A stretch of 64,000 nucleotides of DNA from Lineus longissimus (lineage: Eukaryota > Nemertea > Pilidiophora > Heteronemertea > Lineidae), in NCBI RefSeq assembly GCF_910592395.1, contig NC_088308.1, forward strand, positions 15,455,501-15,519,500, in the 5' to 3' direction. A model generated the notes under the pieces. The model did no database searches. It was given only the letters and a program-made list of their open reading frames with translations, and was not told the DNA's origin. The position numbers and the translations under genes are program-made. Positions 12,401 through 25,439 of the stretch are shown in pieces (within the stretch, counting starts at the first letter, position 1; every line of letters begins with the position of its first letter).

Positions 12401-14034
12401 AATGAAACGGCCAAGGGCAATTGTGCTCACCGTATAGATATTTGGTGGCTAGGAATTCATCCTGGTTAAGAAACATGCAACATGTATAGTGTATAGGTCA
12501 AACCAAAGTCGGTATGACATGTGATGTATCGTTGCTTGGAGTACCTACCATAAAAATATCATTAAAAACAAGTCACTAATAAACGAGATATTGCACTTTT
12601 TACCTGGTTTAGTTTTTGCCTCCTGGTGGCCAAGTTGAGTACCAGATCAGATCGAAATTCGGTGTCCGAGGTTACATGCTGTAGGGAGTCATTGACGTAG
12701 GGAGTCATGTGTACCAAATTTCAAGTTCATAGCTTTAGTGGTTAAGAAACGTGCAATAGTTACACTCAAACGACCAATTTACGCCATTTGACCTCTGTGA
12801 GCTTGAAAAGCAGGTTAAATCAAAAACTTATATGATGTGTGATGTATCCTTGCTAGGAGAACCTACCATAAAAATGTTATTGAAAACGAATCACTAATAA
12901 GCGAGATATCAAACTTTCTAAGTTTTCACTTTTGGCCAAGTTGAAAATCAGACCGGACTGAAATTCAGGGTCAAAGGCCAGCTGACCAAGGGGGTCCTTT
13001 GTACAAAGTCTCAAGTTCATAGCCTTAGGGGTTAACAAACGTGCTACAGTTATGCTCAAATTGCCAATTAAAGCAATTTGACCTCTGTGACCTTGACAAG
13101 TACGTCAAATCAAAAACCCGTACCATATGTGATGTATCTTTGCTAAGAGTATCTACAATAAAATTTTTACCAAAAACTAATCAGTAATAAGCGAGATATG
13201 GCACTATTCAAATTTTTCGTTTTGGCCCCCTGGTGGCCAAGTTAAGTATCAGACCGGACCGAAAATCAGTGTCACAGGTCATCTGACCTAGGGGGTCATG
13301 TGTACCAAGTTTAAAGTCCATAGCTTTAGTGGTTAAGAAACGTGCCATAGTTACACACAAATGGCCAATTCAATTCACACAATTTGACCTCTGCGACCTT
13401 GAAAATAGGGTCAAATCGAAAACCCGTAGGATATGTGATGTATCATTGCTCTGAGTACCTACCATAAAAATAAAATTGAAAACACGTCACTATTAAGCGA
13501 GATATTGCACTTTTTACTTTTTTTTTCTTTTGGCCCCCTGGTGGCCAAGTCAAGATTCAGATCAGACTAAAATTCGGTGTCAGAGGTTATATGATGTAGG
13601 GAATCATGTGTACCAAATTTCAAGTTCATAGCTTAATTGGTAAAGAAACTTGCCACAGTTACGCTCAAACGGCCAATTTATGCCATTTGACCTCTGTGAC
13701 CTTGACAAGTAGGTCAAATCAAAAACCCGTACCATATGTAATGTATCCTTGCTAAGAGTATCTACCATAAAATTTTTACCAACAACTAATCAGTAATAAG
13801 TGAGATATCACACTATTTATGTTTTCAGTTTTAGCCCCCTAGTGGCCAAGTCAAGAATCAGACCGGACCGAAATTCAGTGTCAAAGGTCATCTGACCTAG
13901 GGGGTCATGCAAACAAAGTTTTGAGTCCATAGCCCTAGCGGTTAAGAAACCTGCCACTGTTTTAGAAATAGGATACGACGGACGACGACGACGACGGACA
14001 CTGCGGTGTTGTATAGACTCCCCTACGGTGAGCC
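12401..14034 (+). mobile_element. Family B element, full length, about 1.63 kb
   Basis: It starts AATGAAACGGCCAAGGGCAA and has the 5' motif GCTCACCGTA. The body is about five copies of a 300-311 bp unit, marked by TGGCCAAGT near 12628, 12934, 13235, 13546 and 13847. It ends with a GACGAC run and ...CTACGGTGAGCCAAAAAG. The 5' GCTCACCGTA is the reverse complement of the 3' TACGGTGAGC. No protein-coding capacity. The plan resembles Helentron-associated non-autonomous elements. Confidence 0.75.
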
Positions 14035-14049
14035 AAAAAGGTTAGTTTA

Positions 14050-16240
14050 GAAATATCTTGAAAATATGATTATTCCAAAATTTCATTTCCTTGCGCTATT
14101 TTGATAACTTGCTCTTTTCTTCAAACACCTTTTTCAAACACTCATTCATTCAAAACGTTTGTCCACTTAGGCAAATATGAGATCGAAGATGAATTGAAAT
14201 GATGTTGTTCGTTACATTTTAACTTTGCCAGTTGGTCGGCATCAAAAGAAGACGAACCTTGTTTAATATATAGGTCTATTCATTAATAATGGCAACAATC
14301 TGACAAAGTAACAATCACGTGAAAATCTCGATATTTAATAATCTCTCCTTTAGGCCTGTACACCAAGTTAGAATTAATTGACTACATGTACTTGTTTGCA
14401 TGGTCTTCGAATTTATAAGAAATGTCATAACAGAAAGTTGCAATTCTTACAGCAGCACTACCCTCCATACCAAATATTTCATGAACAAATCTTCCTGAAA
14501 TTATCTTGAAACATGGGGCTCTATAAAAAAAGTGCTGCAATATACCAAAAATATCATCTGCATTTCTCTACTAAAACGCAGCATTATCAGACCATTCAAT
14601 GGGTCGTACACCAACATAACCAAAGGTGGATTATTGCCCCTTATTAATTTTGAATGTTTACTTAGTGATGCAACATGGTAAGTCAGTCCAGGCAAAAGCC
14701 TGAGGCTAGTTAATCGAACAATGCTCAAGTATGTGAGTCAGACAGTCATCTATCAGAGACGTTTTGAAAGAAGCAGCCTAAGGGAAATTTTTTCACTGTA
14801 CTACAAGACCGGATTTATAGCATAGCTTCATGCATGAACCAACGGTGATTTTAGGGCAGCATAACAGAGTTGTCGGCTGCTTCCCAAGAACCGCCAATTA
14901 TTTTCGTGTTTTCTTTCTGATAGAAAAGTCCTCTTTGCCAGAGGCAGTCAGTTCATGTTTGACAATAATGCATGAACGGCTCACACAAAAGTAGGAGACT
15001 GTGTGCATGTCATGAGCAGGTCCCAGCTGAAGAGTTGGATCGAAACGGTGACTTTGATAACGTGAATGATCTTGAATATTCGAAACGTTAAGCTAGCTTC
15101 GCATTTAGGGCTGTGGGTTGAAAAACAATCATACATCGTTGCAATTATTGATGGCTGACCAAGTTTCTTGTCATTTTTCGATAGGAACAGTAGTTTTTGA
15201 GATATTTGTTCTTGTTGGGTCTGAACGCTTTATGGCCGAGTTTGATTATTTTAATGATGATGTTCCTAAAACTAACCGTGTTAATATTCAATACACTTTC
15301 ATTGAATTTAAGCTACTGCCGGATTTGATGTCACGTTTTTGAACGCGACCTTCACAATTACTCGTTTCTGCTAGAGCGAAGTACCGTTTTTTCTGTTTTG
15401 TAAAATAAATTGTTGAAAAACTATTGCTCGAAGGCCGAGTTCAGACAACTGCAAAACCACTCAGAAAGTACAATAATGTACATAGTTATATTCAGCTAGA
15501 CTTTAAGATACTGCCTTTACTTGCCTTACTTCCTAGACTTTAAGATACTGCAGGATATTTGAAATGTATAAAGCTAAGTCACTGTGTTTAGTGTTTCATG
15601 CGCACATTAACCAAGCACCACCGAGTCCTACATTATTATTGAATAATAATACAGGTTAAGACGGGGTGCGGGTCTCCCGAGGGACAATCGATGCATGCAC
15701 GATTTAGTGCTCCGTTATGAATTAAGTCTGTCTCAGGTCAGCCAACCTTCAACAGGGCCACGGGTGGGTGTCCCCCCCCCCCCCCCCACATGAAAAACTA
15801 AACAGATTATGAACACTGTGAGTTCTCAACATGGTAGTCTAATCAACCAAAAATTCACTCTTACTAATTTGATAGAGCCTGCCTATCATGACATCATTTT
15901 ATTGATGTCAATCTGTTATAGTTTACTAAGGTCTAGAAATTTTGTTTAGACTCATCAGAATGGTATCAATAACAGCGACTTTGGTTTTATATCGCAACTG
16001 ACATCATATTATGTCAACAGTTACTTTTGTTATAAAGATATTACCAGATTTTCCCTACCCAGCCTGGTGTGTCAATATGATAGAACCCATTGTTCATGTC
16101 TTCGAAGTCCTTTGGATACAATTTCCATGAACATGACAAGATACTAGTATTTACCTACATTTACAGCATGTTGAACGTCAATGTTTTGTAAACTAATTAG
16201 GGATCCTGAAGCCTGCCTCGCCTTGCAGCAGGAAAGCAAT
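14050..16240. other. No gene recognised; poly-C tract
   Basis: No supported exon. A run of about 18 C residues lies at about 15771-15788. Confidence 0.35.
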
Positions 16241-16249
16241 GTGCTAATG

Positions 16250-17640
16250 AATTATTCTGGGATGTACTAAAATTGGTCCTACTCTATGCTGTGACTGTCG
16301 CCTGTCAGTCATGTCAGCACCTCAACTCAACAGATAACAAAGCTAGAAGTATATTTGACCGTGTCGCAGAAACTATCAGCAATAATCTCCAGCATTCATT
16401 TAACCTGTCTTATGCTTTAACTGTATTATGCCAGTGTCCGTGTCACAACTCAGCATGGATGTAATAAGGATGATAAGACACAGCGTAAATGCTGATCCAT
16501 GGCCATCCCAACATATATACTCTGTCCTTTTGATGGTCTCCCCGGTTTGTGACTGTACAGCAGGAAAAATTTCCGCATGCGTCATGTTGTGACTGTCACA
16601 TGCCACATTCCCTGGGACAATCAAAAATAGTTTTAACCACGCAGTTCCTACGTTAAAGCTGTGACTGTAATGGCAATCTTGTTTCAGTGTCCCAACACCA
16701 TAAATCAATGAAAAACATGATGTAATAGTCCCATACTCCACGTTATGCTTTGACACTCTGTTCTCGGTCTCCACAGAATGGGAATGACATCGATTAAGTG
16801 TTTGTCTTCACATAAACCATCAACAACTATAACTACAAATTAGGCCCCTGTTATGCTGATAAGTCTCCTATTACTCTCACAGCCAACATAGATATTCCCA
16901 TGCATTTTGACATGGGCTATAATGCGACAGCCTATTATAAGTGTCACATCTCAACAAGCATGGAAAGACGACAGGGTCTGACTGTCTGTCCCTGTGGACA
17001 TAACAGAAACATTCAACTATATTCCACTACATTTGGGGGTGTTAGGCGTGGGATATGCTGCGACATCTTGTAATAGTGTTATATCTTAACATACACGGTT
17101 AGACGGTGATGTGACTATATTTCCAGGAAAATTCAGCGATTAGTCCTGCACTGTATGGCCTGCGTTATTATCTGATAGCTACCTACTCTTTTACCTGAAC
17201 TGACTTGGAAAGACGGTACGTGTCTCTCTAGGAACAATAAGCAGTCTATTCCAAATCTTAGGTAATTGTCATGCTGCGACAGTCTCTTATTATTGTATCA
17301 TCTCAACAGACATGCAAAGACAGGAGGAACAATCATATCTGACTTTTAGGCCCGACTTATGTTACGACAGTCTCTCATTAGTCTTGTTTGTGTCACATCT
17401 AAAACAGACAAGAAAGAACAGAATAGTAAATGTCTCTCCAGGAATTGCAATTCACTTTATTCCCACATAGATGTGGCTGTGTCTCTAGAAACAATCAAAC
17501 ATAATCCTTACCACCTGGTCAAAAGTTATGTTGCGACTGTCTTACACATATCTAGCGACTCAACAGGCATAGACAAAGGGGACGCGCCCGTCATGCTGTA
17601 AACAGTCAGAAATATTTCAAGGTCGATTTATGATGTGACT
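16250..17640. repeat. Diverged tandem array, unit about 120-180 bp
   Basis: A phrase close to TTATGCTGCGACAGTCTCTTATTA...TCACATCTCAACAGACATGCAAAGACAGG recurs with many substitutions at about 16270, 16380, 16640, 16850, 16920, 17050, 17270, 17360 and 17525. It looks like an old decayed minisatellite. The short open frames inside it follow the repeat and are not genes. Confidence 0.5.
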
Positions 17641-17649
17641 AAAAGTGGC

Positions 17650-19810
17650 CCATACAGTCTCGAATTTTTGTAATTAAATGTAGTTACTATTGTTCCTCGG
17701 GAGGTTATTTTGAATATACTCATGTCACCGAGTTCGGTATCATTGTTCTTTGCAGCGGGTTGACTTTTGTGAGAATGCGTTTGGTTTAAGACAAGTGTCT
17801 TGTGGAAAAACACACCACTAAACTCTTCAGACGACGGACAAATTCAGGAGATTGCTAAACACTCATCACAGAGCAGAGCGACTGCTTATGCATGCCCAAT
17901 TCATGAACACAGATTGAGTATTGCGCTTGGTGATGGTGATTATTGCCTCATTACAATGAATGGTAAACATCAAGTAAGATGGAAAGTTATACAGTGCGTA
18001 TCAAAAAAAGGTAATCCATGATCAGAGAGTTGATATGCCAAGGTTATTGATTTTGACAACTTACATTTGATTCACCATTTGACAGGTGCCCATCACATTT
18101 CTTTCATCACTTCTGTTAGACATGACAGAGTACAAAAAATGACCAGATCAATTGCACTTTTTCCAAGTCGTTCCAACTCTTAACTTCAGTTTTGTCAGTG
18201 CTCTACGGCTCCCGCTGGTCCACCTTCCAACGACACGCCCACTTGCCTTATTCCACACTTTCCCACCATATTTTGACCCTACTATATTTCAATGTCCTAC
18301 GTGGTAGAGAGAACACCAGATTTTATGTTTGCCTTTGGAATATCTCTGTAAAAAGTAATAATTGGCTCGTGAACCTCGTTGTTTGGGAACGCTGAAACAC
18401 AGACTGGCACATTTTCTGTTTTCCCCTCATGGTTTTTCTTCTAGTTGTCTGTTGTATGGAAACATTTAAACATGGGGGACAAACACAGGAATGATGTTTC
18501 ACTTGCTTAAGCATAGACTTTTGGGAACTTAGATCCTCGAAAGTTCATAATTTGCTATGCATGGGGTGGAAAAGTAAGGTGTATGCAGCCCTTGCAAGTT
18601 TGTTGTTAGTCAAATAACACAGAAAATCTGTTTCGATTGAGGGACAAATGTATTTTTTAGCTCAAAAGGAACATTTCTATAGACACGCATTTTAGGATTA
18701 CCTGACATCAGGGAGTTGTGGTCATTCAATGTTGTTCGTATAAGTCTTATTATGTTGAATGATCCAAAAAAGAAGTGAGTAGTTTGGTGTGATAATCCGA
18801 TGTGGTATTTGCGAGATAATCACCGACAAATAAGGGTCTTTGACAGTAATGGCTAAATGATAATGTGATTGACAGCTATTTTGCCGTTTTGTTGCCTAAT
18901 GTACCACCCGAGCAGCAAATATCATGAACCATTTGTTGATACTGCGGTTTTATTTTACATCTGTATAAAAAGGTCATTGCATCAGGTGGTTTTACGATTT
19001 TGTCTGTGCAGAGGCTGCAGTAGTGACAGACTGACGTTTTCACTGCTACTTTCTGCAGCACAGTGCTACTAATACAAAACGCTATGTCGACACACCAGTC
19101 TATCACCGCCTTGCGAACGTAAAGCGCAGAAAAAAAATTGTACAATACTCTGACGTGAGGAATCGGTCTGCCATCGCCCGTCCTACATGCGAACTTTGCT
19201 AAACTCGATTCACACTGATAGCAACCGTCAACGGTGTGATATGGACGCACTCATACCCTGCATTGTGGATCGGGTAAAATCCAAAAATAGCAAATATATA
19301 TATTTTTTTATAACACACTTAATCAGGTTAATGCTTATTACTTAATGCTAATTTGGAATCATCAAAGGCCAACGCATTAAATAAACGCATCGATTGTCAT
19401 CAACATGATCATGATAGAAGAGCCCGCCCAGGAAGGACACTCAATAAGTGAATTGCTTGTGGTGCGCATAGATGACCTTTTACAAAAGATAGGCAACGGC
19501 AAAAACTTATCCGCCTCCTATGTTAAATTGTGGAACTGACAACTATCATAAATATTGAGGGCGCTGATCATAATGGTCGGACTTATCGCGCACCCTGCAG
19601 ACCAACATGAAAATAACCGTTAGATTATACTGCCGAAAGGTATCGAAAAACTTACGAAAGGTCTCGGAGTTCAAGAACTAAAGACATTACGAGAGGGATC
19701 GCCACTGGGCGTGTAATCCCATTAAGCGTCCCTGCACTTTACGAGAGATTTACGAGAGATTTTGTGACCGATGCAGATTTCGAGAGTTTTTCGAGAGTTG
19801 GTGTTCGTAG
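17650..19810. other. No gene recognised
   Basis: Unique-looking AT-rich sequence. The 124-codon minus frame at 18876-19250 has no recognisable domain and no convincing splice sites. Confidence 0.3.
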
Positions 19811-19811
19811 T

Positions 19812-19980
19812 GACAGACAGTACAGGATTGCAAACCAAAAACATGAGCATTGCTGCGTAACGAAACTGCAGTGGAATTCATACTACAATGTCATAATGTG
19901 ACTTTCAAAATAATTGTTGTCACGGCCAATGACCAGACAGGGAGAAAACAAACGTAAATGGCGAGATTTGAGACGCAAGA
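19812..19980. repeat. Dispersed repeat, copy 1 (second copy at 32080)
   Basis: The segment from GACAGTACAGGATTGCAAAC to TTCAAAATAATTGT is almost identical to 32080-32190. Both continue into AAACAAACGTAAATGGCGA, but this copy carries about 28 extra bases (TGTCACGGCCAATGACCAG...) at the junction. Confidence 0.7.
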
Positions 19981-19989
19981 AAACGGCCG

Positions 19990-20880
19990 CCATTTAGGCC
20001 TAGAGTTTATACCCCGAACCATGTCCATTGCTTGATGGTGTCATACCACAAACCATGTCCCTTGGTTGATGATGTCAGGAGTTAAAAATAGATTGGGGCA
20101 CACAATGGGTTAGTACCTAAAAAAGCCAACTCACCCAAGTTATTTCAGTGTCTTCCGACCATATGATCTTCTAACACTGATAGTGATAATCTTCTAAACG
20201 AAAAACCACAGGCAATCACAACTGTAAGGCTACCATGAAACACCAGAATTTCCCCCAGATTCCAAAGGCCCTCCAAGAACAGAGAAGAAAGAGCCTCCTT
20301 GGAATCTCACAGGAAATCTCTTGATGATGACATTACAGCAGGAAATCCCATTGCATCTAAAAATAGATTGGAGCACCCACACATATGAAATGCCTCCAAA
20401 AACATCCATTCACCACACATATTTCAGCTTTTTTGTGCTAAGAACCCAGATTGATACTAATCCATTACATATGTACCGACATTGGTACAGTACATGATCC
20501 CAGAGTCTCAAAGGAGCATGCGCAAGAAACGGTCTTCTCTCTTATGATATAGATGCAGTCGAAATAAAACAGTCACCATTTTTCTATCATGTGATCATAC
20601 GGGTCAGCGGGCAAGCACACTCTCCAACACAAGACCTCCCGCCTAATCCTCTGCCACTAGCTTCCATGTTAGAAAGTCACCGTACATTATACATTACATT
20701 GGAGCACACGTAATAATTCTAGCAAGGGTGTAAATGTATGTTTATTTTGGGGCGGGATATTCAAATCGGGAAAAAAACTTGGTCAAACGACATTTTGCTC
20801 ACTACCTCCAACTGGTGATATAAATCGAAACTAATCTATTTTATATCAAAACTTCTATATCATGCGGACTTCTTCAACTT
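19990..20880. repeat. Low-copy diverged duplications
   Basis: AAAAATAGATTGG followed by GCAC occurs at about 20085 and 20358, with similar downstream text (CCAACTCACC / CCATTCACCACACA then ATTTCAG). ACCATGTCC...TTGATGRTGTCA is repeated at about 20020 and 20054. No gene seen. Confidence 0.4.
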
Positions 20881-20899
20881 TATTTCAAGCTTTTATCTG

Positions 20900-21154
20900 C
20901 TGGAAAAAAGTGGCAAAAAAAACGTTTTTTGCTTTACACGTTTTCCCCCTGGTGGGCTGAATTTGACTCGAATCGCGTTGAATTTTTTGTAAACTGCTTA
21001 GGTCGTCTAGTTTTACCACCCAGCCAAATTTAAAGTGCCTAGGTCCTACGGTTACAAAATGCCCAACTTTCTCTACATATGGATGGAAGGATGGAAGGAC
21101 AGGTACCAATCAAATAGCTATAGCACTAGCTCCGCTGACTTTGTCAGCTGAGCT
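20900..21154 (+). mobile_element. Family C element, 3' part
   Basis: It has a GGATGGAAGGATGGAAGGAC microsatellite tail, then the terminal hairpin CTCCGCTGACTTTGTCAGC followed by TGAGCTAAAAA. The same end occurs at 33594, 49521 and 58144. The 5' limit is not defined. Confidence 0.6.
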
Positions 21155-21571
21155 AAAAATGGCAGATGTAAACTTGAACACTCATTTCCTACAAAGGAAG
21201 TCATTGTGGATCTACACTCTCAGGAGCAACAAACCCACAGGCTTGAATGTTATGGACAATGTATTGTCTGTGTAGATCCTTCACTATGTGTTGTTTTGTC
21301 TCCACTCTCCAAAACCCAGATGAAAGCATCATTTTACCAGAGACATTTGTATCACAAACTGGTTGTGATCCACCACTTCTAAACAAAAACTACACCTATC
21401 GGACCAACCTGGTACCATACATGCAAATGTATGTTTACATTGTATGACACCTGACCTCTCACCCAGATTCATGACTGGACAGGTTGGTGACCTCATGTCA
21501 ACAAAGACATGCAGTCCGAGGAGTATATATATTGTACAAAATTGTTTTTCCGTTTGTAAATTTAAACCCTG

Positions 21572-23684
21572 AATGAAACGGCCAGGGGCCATTGTGCTCA
21601 CCATCTAAATATTTGGTGGTTAGGAATTCATCCTGGTTAAGAAACATTCTACATGCATAGGAAACCATTCTATAGTTAACCAAAGTCTGTATGACATGTG
21701 ATGTATCGTTGCTTGGAGTACCTACCATAAGAATATCATCAATAAGCGAGATATTGTACTTTTTAAGTTTTTTTAGTTTTGGCCTCCCGGCGGCCAGGTC
21801 CAGAATCAGATCAAATTGAAATTCGGTGTCTGAGGTAACATGACGTAGGGAGTTGTGTGCTCCAAATTTCAAGTTCATAGCTTTAGCGATTAAGAAACGT
21901 GCCATAGTTACACTCAAATGGCCAATTTACGCCATTTTATCTCTGTGACCTTGAAGAGTAGGTCAAGTCAAAACCCTGTATGTTAAGTGACGTATCCTTG
22001 CTAGGAGAACCTACCATAAAAATATCATCCAAAACAAGTCAGTAATGAAACAGCCAGGGGCCATTGTGCTCAACGTATAGATATTTGGTGCTTTGGAATT
22101 CATCCAAGCTAAGAAACACTGTACATGTACAGTATATAGGTCAAACCAAAGTCGCTATGACATGTGACGTATCATTGCTTGGAGTAAGTACCAAAAGAAT
22201 ATCATGAAAAACAAGTCACTAATAAACGAGATATTACACTTTTACCTATTTTAGTTTTGGCCTCCTGGTCGCCAAGTTGAGTACCAGATCAGATCGAAAC
22301 TCAGTGTCCAAGGTTACATGAAGTAGGGAGTCGTGTACCAAATTTCAAGTTCATAGCTTTAGTGGTTAAGAAACATGCCATAGTTACACTCAAACGACCA
22401 ATTTACGCCATTTGACCTCTGTGACCTTGAAAAGCAGGTCAAATCAAAACTCATACGATATGTTATGTATTCTTGCTAGGAGAACCTACCATAAAAATTT
22501 TATTGAAAACGAATCACTAATAAGCGAGATATCACACTTTCTAGGTTTTCACACTTTCTAGGTTTTGGCCCCCTGGTGGCCAAGTCAAGAATAAGACCAG
22601 ACTGAAATTCAGGGTCAGAGGTCACCTGACCTAGGGGGTCCTTTGTACAAAGTCTCAAGTTCATAGCCTTAGGGGTTAACAAACGTGCCACAGTTACGCT
22701 CAAATGGCCAATTTACGTCATTTGACCTCTGTGACCTTGACAAGTACATCAAATCAAAAACCCGTCTCATATTATGATACGGGTAAATCAAAAACCCGTA
22801 TCATAATATGATACAGGTTGTTGATTTGATGTACTGATTCGATTTTGGTTTTGGCCCCCTCCTGGTGGCCAAGTTAAGAATCAGACCGGACCGAAAATCA
22901 GTGTCACAGGTTATCCGACCTAGGGGGTCAAGTGTACCACGTTTAAAGTTCATAGCTGTAGTGGTTAAGAAACGTGCCATAGTTACACAAACAGCCAATT
23001 CACAACATTTGACCTCTGTGACCTTGAAAACACAGTAAAATCAAAAACCCATAGGATATGTGATGTAGCCTTGCTCTGAGCACCTACCATAAAAATAAAA
23101 TTGAAAACAAGTCACTATTAAGCAAGATATTGCACTTTTTACCTTTTTATTTTTGGCCCCTGGTGGCCTAGTGGAGAATCAGATCAGATCGAAATTCAGA
23201 ATCCAAGGTTACATGACGTAGGGTGTCATGTGTACCAAATTTCAAGTTCATAGCTTTATTGGTTAAGAAACCTGCCACAGTTACACTCAAACGGCATATT
23301 TACGCCATTTGACCTCTGTGACTTTGAAAAGTAGGTCAAATCAAAAACACGTATGATGTGTGATATATCCTTGCTAGGAGTACCTACCATAAAAATTTCA
23401 TAAAAAACAAATCACTAGTAAGTGAGATATCACACTATTTATTATTTCAGTTATGGCCCCCTATTGGCCAAGTCAAGAATAAGACCGGACCGAAATTCAG
23501 TGTCAAAGGTCATCTGACCTGGGGGGGGGGGGGGGGGGGGGGGGGTCATGCATACAAAGTTTTCAGTACATAGCCCTAGCGGTTAAGAAACATGCCACTG
23601 TTGTTGAAATAGGATACGACGGACGACGACGACGACGTACGACAGACACTGCGGTGTCGTATAGACTCACCGTACCGGTGAGCC
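21572..23684 (+). mobile_element. Family B element(s), two 5' ends, one 3' end
   Basis: A family B 5' end starts at 21572. A second one (AATGAAACAGCCAGGGGCC) starts at 22044, right after CAAGTCAGT, so one B element is inserted in or joined to a truncated copy. The combined body has repeated units of about 300 bp. The single 3' end is GACTCACCGTACCGGTGAGC, an almost perfect hairpin, then CAAAAAG. A 25-base G run sits at 23521-23545. Confidence 0.7.
23521..23545 (+). repeat. G25 homopolymer
   Basis: Twenty-five consecutive G residues inside a family B element, where other copies have only CTAGGGGGTCATG. It arose by expansion of that short G run, and the length may be assembly-sensitive. Confidence 0.85.
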
Positions 23685-23750
23685 AAAAAGCTTGACAAAA
23701 AGCGAAAAAAGCTATTGGTTTAAAGCCGGTGTTGGGTGTTTCCCCATATT

Positions 23751-24001
23751 TAAAAGTTCATATTGCCCATAGCTAGACCATTATGCCAAGTTTCAGCCAT
23801 CTAACCCAGGCGGTTACAAAACACTTTCTGCTAACGGACGACAGACGCAACGGTTTCGTATGAGCTCCCCAGGTGAGCCATATTTAAAAGTTCATATTGC
23901 CCATAGCTAGACCATGCCAAGTTTCAGCCATCTAACCCAGGCGGTTACAAAACACTTGGACGACAGACGCAACGGTTTCGTATGAGCTCCCCAGGTGAGC
24001 C
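23751..24001 (+). repeat. Tandem pair of about 125-bp element ends (family E)
   Basis: Two adjacent copies start CATATTTAAAAGTTCATATT and end GTATGAGCTCCCCAGGTGAGCC. The second lacks a few internal bases (TTA, and CTTTCTGCTAACGG). The end resembles the A/B 3' terminus, so this is a duplicated terminal fragment of a related family. Confidence 0.7.
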
Positions 24002-24368
24002 AAAGAGGCAAAAGCAACCACTTATCAGCTCAGATCACGAAATAACATTCAGAAACTTTTTCTGCTTTTCTTTTGGTAGTTCTCACTGGTGACACAAACC
24101 AACACAATGCAGCCCAATTGCAACGCATTCATGGAAACAAAAGCTGCCGGCGTGGAAATGATTTGAGATCAAACCGTAAGGGTACCATAAACATATTATA
24201 CTAGTGTTATAGCCTCATAGTACTTTTAATGTGTGGCAACAACTATTGGTTGCATCAACAGTAATACAGGTTGTGAAGCTGTTTACATTCTGCAACAAGA
24301 AGTCCTCGCAAGTACAGATGATTGATTCTGCTGTTGTAAGGATAAGCTAATGGTGGTTGTGACCACAC

Positions 24369-24665
24369 ATGGTGCGAGTGGAGAGAGTATACATGATGTT
24401 CCGTTGCACTTTGATAAAAAAGTCCCTGGGAGATGAACCAAGGTACCCCACCCTACTGTTGGCAGACTCAAAGTTCTCAAAGTGCAAGGCATCTGGAGAA
24501 CTATACCTTATAGCTCATTCGGGAAAAAGAGTTGAGGAAGTGGCCGCTGCAAAAAAACATCGTAAAAGTAAAATCAGGGATATATCCACAACTGCAGAGG
24601 GGCTAGGTGCTCTTGTCCAAAAAAAGGGGCAATATGACGCGCGCATGGCAGAGTGGATGGAGTAG
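24369..24665 (+). CDS. Possible 98-aa coding fragment
   Basis: An ATG-initiated frame with Lys/Arg/Glu-rich C-terminal half (KRVEEVAAAKKHRKSKIR). No domain recognised and no splice partners found. It could be a decayed transposon fragment or chance. Confidence 0.22.
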   Translation: MVRVERVYMMFRCTLIKKSLGDEPRYPTLLLADSKFSKCKASGELYLIAHSGKRVEEVAAAKKHRKSKIRDISTTAEGLGALVQKKGQYDARMAEWME

Positions 24666-24757
24666 AATGGGCAATACTAGTATGACGCGAGCGTGCGGAG
24701 TGTCAGACCAGTTAATCCAAGTACAAGTACTAGTAGAGTTAAGTCAAGCTGTGTAAT

Positions 24758-24816
24758 ACAGTATTTGCGTGTTGATGATTTTTATGACATAAAAATCATC
24801 AACACACCAATACTGT
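24758..24816. repeat. 59-bp near-perfect hairpin
   Basis: ACAGTATTTGCGTGTTGATG... is followed after about 3 bases by its reverse complement ending ...CATCAACACACCAATACTGT. The arms are about 28 bp with two mismatches. It may be a tiny foldback element or a structured RNA. Confidence 0.7.
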
Positions 24817-25087
24817 ACATAATGTCTAATCTTGTTTTGCACCAACTTTCTAATTTTCTTTTCCTTTCCTTCTTCCTTGGATGTAAAAACCCTATACCCT
24901 ACACTTGAGGCCCATGGATACTGCTGCTGCTACATGTACACATCAGTTTATCTCAATCAATCAATCATTGAGGCAGATCTCTTGGGACTCCCCGATGAAA
25001 GTGTTTTGCACTATGACCACCCTACACACATGACAGAAAACGTCATCAGAAGTCATGCATGGAACAATAGGCCTGCATTAGGTCTAC

Positions 25088-25432
25088 ATTAAAGCGAACT
25101 GGAACCGCCAAGCCAGTTCGTATGACCTCGTTTTCATTTCCCGGGTATCGGGTGATCAGAACGAGGCATGAATGAAACATGGCGCCTAGCTGTCAATCAT
25201 TCAGTGACGTCACTACTATGGAATTTACTACAAAAATTCATGAATGAAAGATCGCATGACTCACGTGATTCTCACATGATTCTCAATAATAACAAATTGA
25301 ACTGCGCATGCTTGGGCACTGGGGGCGGAGCTACAAATCTGAACTCGAATAGGAAGTTGGAAGTTTGACTTTCTCGGGCGGTGAAAGTCGAAAAGTTGAA
25401 TAAATCGCTCGGCGGTTCCAGTTCGCTTTAAT
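25088..25432. mobile_element. MITE with 22-bp perfect inverted repeats
   Basis: The arms at 25088-25109 and 25411-25432 are exact reverse complements: the left begins ATTAAAGCGAACTGGAACC and the right ends CCAGTTCGCTTTAAT. TTAA is present at both outer ends, so the target duplication may be TTAA with a terminus AGCGAACTGG. The 345-bp element has no coding capacity and fits no superfamily I can name. Confidence 0.8.
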
Positions 25433-25439
25433 GTTAATT

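Noticed and set aside
12877-13059. Short minus frames reading M-S-(I/V)-T-V-A-R-L-L-T-P-K-A-M-N-L (12877, 21498, 22500, 22801)
   Set aside because: They recur because they lie in the same place of each family B unit; frames vary and stops intervene, so this is repeat structure, not a protein family.
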